A stretch of DNA of 64,000 nucleotides from Pleurostoma richardsiae (lineage: Eukaryota; Ascomycota; Sordariomycetes; Calosphaeriales; Pleurostomataceae): the NCBI GenBank assembly GCA_030052745.1, contig JANBVO010000042.1, forward strand, positions 1 through 64,000. The letters are read 5' to 3'. The notes under the pieces are model-generated. The model saw only the letters and a list, made by a program, of their open reading frames with translations, was not told the DNA's origin and searched no databases. A program made the position numbers and the translations under genes. Positions 56,769 to 64,000 of this stretch are shown here, piece after piece (the first letter of the stretch is position 1; each line of letters opens with the position of its first letter).

Positions 56769-59034
56769 CTAAACCTTCTTTCCGCCCCCGCCCATAAAGC
56801 TCGGCAGGGTGCTCCAGCCGTTCTGGTCCGGCATCTTGATCTTGCCAAAGTCCTCGTCCAGGTCCAGGATGATCTTGAGGGCGTTCCGCGAACGAGCGAA
56901 CGGGCTGGTGTCGACCTTGTCCTTCATGGTGATGATGGCGTCGGCGACGCCCGTCTGCGTCTGACCCTGGGTCTTGCCCGGGTAGGGTAGCACACTCTGG
57001 AGCACCTCGTACGCCGCGAGGGTGAAACCGAACTGTGGGGACGACCGCAGGATACGGGCCGGGCCACCCTTGAAGAATGCGCGGAAGCCCTCCTCCTTCC
57101 AGATCGTCTTGGCGGCGTGCCGCAGGCCGTGGTAGGTAGCCTCGCCCTTTCTGGCCTCAACCTGCAGGCGCGTCTTGATGACGTCGCAGGGAGTCGTGAG
57201 GTAGGCTGCCGGCATGCCCGCAATGGCGCCGGCCGTGAGCAGCTGGAGGACACCCAGCTTCTTGGTCTTGGACTCGCCGAAGACGTCCTTCTTCAGGTGT
57301 GCATAGGCAGGGAAATAGATGGCCGAGAAAGGCACGTCGCGGAGGAGGCACGCAGATGCGCCCTTGTAAAGGCCGACCAGACCGAGGTTGCGTACAATCC
57401 ACATGGCAGATCGCTTGGGAGCGCCTTCAACACTTTTGGAGACCTCACCTTGGACCTGCAGCCGGATCTTGACAATTTCCAGAGGGTTTGTGAAGACCTA
57501 GATCTTCGAGTCAGGACGCTGGAGAAACAACAGAAAGGACAGTGTTCATATTGGCAAGGGACGGTCACTCACCACCTGGCATCCACCAGCACTTCCACCT
57601 GCGAGGACTTCGTATCCCCACCAGATATCGCCGGTCTTCTTGTCAGTAAATTTGCCTCGTACGAGATCGTTGACGGTAAGCTTGATGGCCTTCTCCGGCG
57701 CCACGCCAACAAGCTGCGGCAATACACCAGAATAGAGGCCCAGGAAGCCCTCGTTGCGAATGACCTTCTGGAAGCAGTCAATCGAGTTCTTGTACAGTCG
57801 CTGTCCCGGCACAGCCCCGCGCTGGTTCTGCATGCGGGTCTTGACAAGATCGATGGGGTACACCATAAACGCTCCGAAGGCGCCGGCCACGCTGCCCAGG
57901 AGGAAGTTGTATCCGGACTCGACGGCGGATGACAGGAACTTCTGCGTCGCGGACTTGGCTTGGATCGCTGCTCCCCTGGCTCCGTCTTCAGCCTCGTAGG
58001 CGGGGCTCCTCCACGAAGGGTCCAGGACCTTGGCGAAGTCGCTGAGGCCGAGCCGTCCTGACGGCTCGTCCATGCTGGCGAAATGGAACAGGATGTTCGC
58101 CTCCATGGGCGTGAAGAGCGAAAACCTGGTGATCTTGGCTGCTTCATTGAGGAACTCCGTCCGGGTGATCTTCCTGTCCTTGCTCTTGGCGCATGCCCGT
58201 CGCACGATCAGCTCGACGAGGTCCATCTCCTTGATCATGTTCTGGAAGGCGCGCACGTTTGCGTATGAGACCTTGCTTCCCTGCGAGATGTTGCATAGAG
58301 TGCCCAGGTTCTCGAGGAGGTGGTCGGACAGCTTGTGCTTGGATGTCTCCAGGATAATGCGCTCAAACTCCTCAGGCTCGATGTAGCCGTCGCCGTCCGT
58401 GTCAAATACCTGGAACGCCTGTCGGATCCTCTCTCCCTGCAGCCCGCGCAGCATCTGGGAGAACTGTTGGTAGTCCATGTCGTGGCGCTTCTTCTTGCCG
58501 CCGCTGTACAGCTTGACCCATTCCGATTCCCAGTCGAACGGAATGCTGTCGGGGCCCTTGTTCATCTCGTATATTCTCCGCAGGTGCTCGAACTTCACGG
58601 TCCCCAGGCGGTCAACATCGAAGAGTCGAAATGCGATTTCATACTCGGCATCGGGCTTCATTAGGAGATTCTCGAAGTATGCCCAGTCGGAGATGTTAAC
58701 TCGGCCGCTGCCCTTGCGATCGGCGACACGAAACAGGATGGAGTACTGATCTCGCTTGATCTTGTGCTGTTGTTGCGCGGGCCGATGTCAGTCAATTGCA
58801 CTGCGAACAAGATATAGTTGCGGTCGGGAGCTGTTGACTCACGTAGTCTTCGTCTGCGGGAGCTACAGCGTTGATGAACTGCTCTGGGCCCATGAACAGC
58901 TCACCGCTCTCGGGGTCTTTGATCGCATTGCTCTGGAACCGCGCCTTGGTCTGCGCGGACAACTGCGTCGGCTCTTCGCTGCCAAGGAGACTCTCCTTGA
59001 CAGCTTCCTTCACAGCTATCGCTTTCGACGACAT
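56769..59034 (-). CDS. agc1: mitochondrial Ca2+-regulated aspartate/glutamate carrier (AGC, Aralar/citrin-like)
   Basis: Three exons (minus), 59034-58843, 58760-57573 and 57497-56769, give 702 aa, the full AGC length. The N-terminal half is the EF-hand regulatory domain; the clearest loop is [13 protein letters not shown] (about residues 184-196). The C-terminal half is the carrier domain with the three solute-carrier signatures: [21 protein letters not shown] and [11 protein letters not shown], each with the P-x-[DE]-x-x-[KR]-x-R core. The protein sits in the inner mitochondrial membrane and exchanges matrix aspartate for cytosolic glutamate plus a proton, as part of the malate-aspartate shuttle. 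Intron joins GGCQV to [14 protein letters not shown] exactly as in relatives. Yeast Agc1 lacks the EF-hands; this one keeps them, like animal proteins. Confidence 0.93.
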
Positions 59035-61163
59035 TGTAACGCGGGTGTTTTCGGAAAGGCGGATGCCAAAGGTGTCGAGAGGAGACGGATGGACAGCGTC
59101 GTGAGGTCTAGATACAGATATTCATCAATCGTGAAGAGAGTCGGTCGGCGAGGGAAGGAGGAGAGAGCGCGACTGCTTCCAGCTGGGGGTCCTGAGACTC
59201 TGCACGAGGAGACTGAGTCAATTTGCGGTATCGCCCGTCCAAGTCATCCAGGGCTCGGTGATAAAACAGCGGGTCCGGGGATTTCAGATCGATGCGCGTG
59301 GACAGTAGAGAGACGAGAAGGAAACGCGAAGAGACAACAGAGAGGGCGGTACCACAGCCCGGATGACGAAGTCTGTGTGCAAGAGGTCAGAAACCCTCGA
59401 GTGACTGTGCAGAAGTGGCTGGACTGTTTTGTTGATATTTACCAGTCGCCAATCTCTCCTCAAATATTTTTTTTTATTCCCTCTTTGCCTTCCTTCACTC
59501 TGTTCGACAATCGGAGGCGCACGGACGCTGCCGTGTACCCCCTGTGCCTCCCTTCCCGTCCAGGCACAACCGCCATCTCGGGCGCCGGGCTGATGAATGT
59601 CCGCTCCGATAATCTCTAGCGGCGCCACACCGACCGCTGGGAAGCGTTCCCATTGGCTGGACTGGGCTGGGTATCGAGGCGGTACATCGGGTTGCCCCGG
59701 AGCGGCGCCTCCTTCGAACGCTCTGCATGAGGAGAGTCCTGTTCCTGTCAACCATGGCTGGAGGCTGTCTCCAGCTTCTTTGTACCATTTCCATATATCT
59801 ATAGCTCTCACAAGGAAGGCAGGTATCGGATTAATCTGTCTCTGCGTGATGTATACGCCGGTAGATGCGTTACGGACGACTGCCGTGTGGTGGTCGGGAT
59901 TTGCTTCCCGTTTTGGTGGAGAGGGTCCCCCGATTTCCGGAGGAGTCCCTGAACTCTGGGGAACGTTTTCCGACGGGGTCAAGGGGTTTTAACGCCGTTC
60001 TCCAACTTTAGCCCCAAAAAGGCAGCCCGGCCCGTTTCTACTGGCGCGGATAAATGTGTGTGCTGTAACCCAACGTTCCTAATGTAACATACGCAGTACA
60101 GGACGCCTTGATGATGTGTCAGCAATGTGTTTGGCGATGGGAATCGAATAAGTCAACAAAGCTGTGCTGTGGCTCACCAAGGCTTAAGTTAAGTGAAGGA
60201 CAACAGCTGGTGCTCCTCTGGTCATGACCTGGGCGGATACTCTGTCGAGTGACTAGGATCAGACGACCACAACAGACATCAGACGAAATGAAGAGCAAGA
60301 CGAAAAGTACCTAAGAACATGTCTTTATTCCGGACGGATACCCTCTCTACATGAGCCTCCCTACAAACAAGTTGAGACGGAATGCCATGTGCCCCCAGAC
60401 GACCCCATTCGTGTTGTCTGCAAGATTGGACGACATGAGTAGTCGTCTGGGTGCAGAAAGCAGACCCTCCCATCATCACTAAGCGAGATTATAGTCATTA
60501 TACACGAGAAGAACCTCTTTCTTTATGGGCATGTTTGAGGCCTAGTATGCCCTTGTCCCTTGACGCCGTTTTCTTCCAGTTCCATCAATTCCCACGCGTT
60601 TCTGCGAATTCTGGGATCCTGTATATAGGCCACCCGCAACACCATGCCAGGACCTGTATAACCTCCGCCGGGCAGGAACAATTGAGGTAGCAAGGGCATC
60701 GCGGCGGGGGAATCCTTGAAATTATGTGTGTGTATCCTTTTCGTGGGTCTCGTGAGCGTCGTTAAAGATAATTCGTAGATATCGACTGGGGCGCTCATCG
60801 TTGTCGCCCTCCGGCGGCAACTACGTCTGCGGTCCCGTCGGCCAGTAGGACGCAAAGCTAGAAAGGATTATGAGAAGCATCGACTGCGGGAAACATCGTC
60901 TCAGCACGGGGGGAACCCCCCGGTACACCTCAGTGTAGTCTGGACAAGACCTGTCATACTGCACAGCGTCCCAAGGTTGTGATGCTGTGGAGTTTTATGC
61001 AAAGAAATATGGAGAAAAAAAAAGGTCGTGAGAGCAGGATAGTGCAGGTTTGAGCAGGCAGATGGCCGAATCACACCATTGTCCAGATGGCATCGCTGCA
61101 TGTTTTTCCCTAACATATACAGAGAAGATGCAAAGCGGATCGTTGTTCGCTTCGACGTGTCGA
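59035..61163. other. intergenic region between carrier and cyclin genes
   Basis: No gene is seen. A run of nine T's lies near 59467-59475, and an A-run near 61014-61023. A 232-codon open frame on the minus strand (59284-59982) lacks any ATG and is rejected. The first part should hold the carrier gene's promoter and leader, the last part the cyclin 3' UTR. Confidence 0.45.
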
Positions 61164-63374
61164 TCAGCTTTCGGTGGGGATGAGCAAGCCAGAGTTATCT
61201 GGGGGCGGGTAGCGCATGAGCGCAGATTCATCCTCGAGCGGGCCTGAGATAGAGAGGCGCGGCAGGGAGTAGTAGAAGGGGAGGGCGAATCCCTTCTCTA
61301 CCTCGTCTTCGACAAACGCAGCAGCGCGCTTGAATTTGCGGTCGCAGTACTTGTCGTACACCGCACCGTGGTGCTTGCGGGGAGATTGGCAACATTCGAG
61401 GAGCATGGCAACCAGGGGCTTGACCTGGCTCCATGTATATCCGGAGTAGTGCGCGTGGGCGTGGGACTGGAGGAAGGTCAGTATTTGCGGCAGCGCGGGG
61501 TCGAGCAGCGAGCAGAACTTACCCAATCACCCTTCTTCAGCATCAGGCGCGCAAGACAATGTGCACCAGCTGCTAGGTAGCTGGGAGGGCTCCCGACGAA
61601 CCGCTCGTCCATGATGGTCACCTCTAGGAAGTATTTGGCCAAAGTCCGCGTTTCCAGATCATAATCATCGGCCTTGCTGACCCGTCTCAAGAAGCTCATT
61701 GGACCGGGCCAGCCTAGCTCGAAGCCAAGCATGCTCAGCATGAAGCGCTCCGCCTTGAGGATCTCGTCGATAGTGTATACACCATCAACCATGAACACGA
61801 TCTCTTGAACCGACGGACAGTTGATCTCCTCGTACTTGGCCGCAACGAAGATGGCAGTAGCACCAACGAGCTGAAGCTTTCCGAGAGATACGACCTTGCA
61901 TGAGAGGAATCGGTCAATGTAGTTGACGGTCAAGAACAATGTCTCTGGCAGGAGGTTGAACCGGTTATGGACTTGGACGAGCCAATCCATCAACACTGAA
62001 CGCATAGACCACTGCATCTCCGTCTGGATGTCCATATAATGGGGGCTAGGCAGCATCCTAGTCTGCTTACCAGTCAGTAAAGCAGCCCCGTCAGACATAA
62101 ATAGACTCAGGAAACGTACCTCCAGATCCTTCATGTAATGGAAGATCTCCTCCCCGTACTCAGCAACCATGCTGACGTCCCACATCTCCTCGTCAATATC
62201 ATCCTGCGACAAGTTGTTCTCCGTGATGATCCTGGCTTCCTCGAGCTCCCGCTGGACCTTCGTGGTGACCTTGGGTGCAAGGATCATTGTGGTGTTGTCA
62301 CCATGAGATCGGTAGGAATGGGCCGTTGTGTATCCCTGTTCATCGTAGAGGTCATCGTCTTCCTCATCGTCCCAGTACTCCTCGTACTCGGATGACGCAG
62401 GAGCCGGAGGAAGTGGTTTGAGCGCCTTCATATTGTCATCAAGAGGTTCGGGGTTTGCCGCTGGCTCCAGGTGTTCCGCAGGCGCAGCAACCTCGACTGA
62501 GTGAAGGTAGCTGTCCAGAGGGCGAGGCTCCTCCTCTTGCGCAAGCTCTTCCACCGCGTCCTCGTATATTAGCCCAGTTAGGTCGTCTTCGAAAGCCGCC
62601 GCTTCGTCAACTCGGTCAAGGTTCTTGCTCTGAGTGCGGCGCAGGACGGGCTGTTCCGCCTTCAGATGCGGCTGGCTCTTATATTGACGTGAAAGCAAAG
62701 GCTTTTGCGGTAGGTTGGCTGAAAGGGTGGGCAGCACATGGGACCTAGTCTCTAGAGCGTCGCTGTAGACAGAGGTGGCCCTCCTCGTAGCTACCGGCTT
62801 GGCTAGTGACAGAGGTTGTAAATCTTCCGTGGGGCCGTTTGGCACAGGGACATGTACTAGCGGTGGTAAGATTGACAAGGAGAACTGGGACGATGAAGGT
62901 TTTAGGCCCTGCGGACCTAGTCGCTGGGCTGGACGGAGAAAGGCCTCGTTGGTACCGCGATTAGGGTTTTCCTTATTGCTGATCTGCAGTGCCACACCCT
63001 TCCCGGGCTGATTGTTCTTCGACAGCCCTTTTGTCTCCTGAAAAGCCATGGTACCGGCTGTGTTGCTGACGTCTGCGAACGCGGTTCTCTTGGCGGGTCC
63101 CTTGAATGTAGTGGTGCTCATCTTCTGCGCGTTACCGAGAGCCTTGTCTTTTGGGGGGGCTATCGAGGTGTAGGGAACGATGTTCTCGTTGTTCGCAGGC
63201 GCGGTGAAGGCACGCAGCGGACGTTGAGGCTGCCACACACATTACTGTCAGCAACAACTCGGACGCCAGTTCACATTGCAACGAGATGTAAGAGCATAAC
63301 CCTGCCTCTCACGTAGTAGACAGTGCTGAGAAAGGATCAGACGAAAGCAACGTTCATCTCACCTTCGCGTCCAT
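61164..63374 (-). CDS. B-type mitotic cyclin (Cdc13/NimE/Clb family)
   Basis: Four exons (minus): 63374-63363, 63229-62120, 62062-61523 and 61466-61164, 654 aa. The first exon holds only four codons (MDAK). The N-terminal half is disordered and has a destruction-box-like RTAFADVSN (residues 52-60, Phe where Leu is usual) and a KEN box at 90-92. An acidic patch EEYEEYWDDEEDDD lies mid-way. The cyclin boxes begin after about residue 385, with MRSVLMDWLVQVHNRF, VNYIDRFLS, VGATAIFVAAKYEEI and FELGWPGPMSFLRRVSKAD as hallmarks. The protein binds Cdk1 to drive G2/M and is destroyed by the APC/C. The 57-nt second intron is a multiple of three with no stop. The C-terminus ends GLLIPTES. Which B-type paralogue it is cannot be settled by eye. 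Confidence 0.9.
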
Positions 63375-64000
63375 TTTGATATCGCAGAGACCTCGTATGC
63401 CTAGCAAATGCTGGTTGTTTCTGTTGTAGGGCTAGGGAAGCTGCTGAGTGTCAAATACGTGTCGAAGAGTGACGGGCAACGCGGGAAGTCGCGTGGGGGA
63501 TAAGTAGAAATAAAGGCTGGGCGTGCGCTTGAAAGCGTCCAAACATTCCCAAGAATCACGGTTGGGGGGAACAGAGCTGTCTCAGAAGATGTTGTCCGGG
63601 TGATGGGGGCAGCCTAGTGGAGGTTCGACACGCGGATTGGCGAGGCTGTGGGTAGATTCGATTGGGGGGGATCGTACCTTAGCGGTGAGTACAACCCGAG
63701 CTGGTGTTTGTCGTGCCTTACGGGTGAGAAGAAGGTGGCACTTCCGTCTTCGATGGGGAAAGAAGAAGGTGAGATGCGAGGAAGGTGAGGTCTAGGCGGC
63801 GGACTTCCGAGCTTGTCGACCTACTCCATAGATTTCACCACTGGCAGTTGGCAGGAGGGGCGCGTTTGTCCGGAGGTGCAGCCGTGTTTCTCTTCCTTTG
63901 TAGACTGGAGCGTCGAGTCGGGATGGTTCTTGGGGTCGGAGGGCACGAAAAGGGAAGAGAAACACGTAGGATTGTTGTGTTTGGCGAGTTGCGGCCCGTG
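63375..64000. promoter_or_regulatory. upstream region of the cyclin gene
   Basis: This 626-bp stretch to the end of the window is the likely cyclin B promoter and leader. G-rich runs lie near 63563-63571 and 63663-63671. No gene is seen; a further gene beyond the window cannot be excluded. Confidence 0.45.

Noticed and set aside
59284-59982. 232-codon open frame on the minus strand upstream of the carrier gene
   Set aside because: It has no ATG, starts only at a TTG, has no recognisable domain and overlaps the likely promoter of the carrier gene.

Overview
The window looks like GC-rich nuclear DNA of a filamentous ascomycete (Pezizomycotina, most likely Sordariomycetes). The reasons are short phase-respecting introns (mostly 50-100 nt) with GTRAGT-type donors and CTGAC/CTAAC branch sites, CT-rich leaders, and fungal families such as Med5, Irc22/TRAP-alpha, RPC53, a Pth11/rhodopsin-type membrane protein, an NAT purine-type permease and a UBA-RWD-DEVH helicase. 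I reconstructed 20 protein genes by joining exons by eye. No rRNA, convincing tRNA, CRISPR array or intact transposon was found.

Layout. 1-4795 is gene-poor and starts with a C20/A19 run. A small conserved unknown gene (4796-5606) is followed by mediator subunit Med5 (7661-11249) and Irc22/TRAP-alpha (12118-13107). Then come three genes that I read as one functional neighbourhood: a non-haem Fe(II)/2-oxoglutarate oxygenase (13517-14625, minus), a divergently transcribed cyclic amidohydrolase/deaminase (15671-17143, plus) and an NAT-family permease with altered substrate-site residues (18102-20072, plus). Both upstream regions of this trio are rich in GATA-factor (AreA/NIT2) sites. The simplest inference is uptake, hydrolytic deamination and oxidation of a nitrogen heterocycle under nitrogen control; the substrate is unknown. 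This is the best candidate here for an undescribed system.

From 20.7 to 40.5 kb lie mainly chromosome and RNA maintenance genes: an AT-hook protein, an aprataxin-like HIT hydrolase, a class I methyltransferase, an unknown protein, a DEVH helicase, cohesin subunit Scc3/SA, telomere protein Pot1 (with an apparent one-base frameshift in this sequence) and importin alpha. From 41.6 to 50.7 kb are a secreted GH78-type alpha-L-rhamnosidase, urease accessory protein UreD, RNA polymerase III subunit RPC53 and a rhodopsin-like seven-helix protein. A 4-kb gene-poor stretch (50671-54692) precedes a cystinosin-type transporter, the calcium-regulated mitochondrial aspartate/glutamate carrier and a B-type mitotic cyclin.

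The trio and UreD could both feed nitrogen assimilation (ammonia release). The rest is ordinary core gene content in no evident operon-like order, as expected for a fungus. All exon limits are inferred from frame, splice consensus and remembered family conservation, without transcript or database support.
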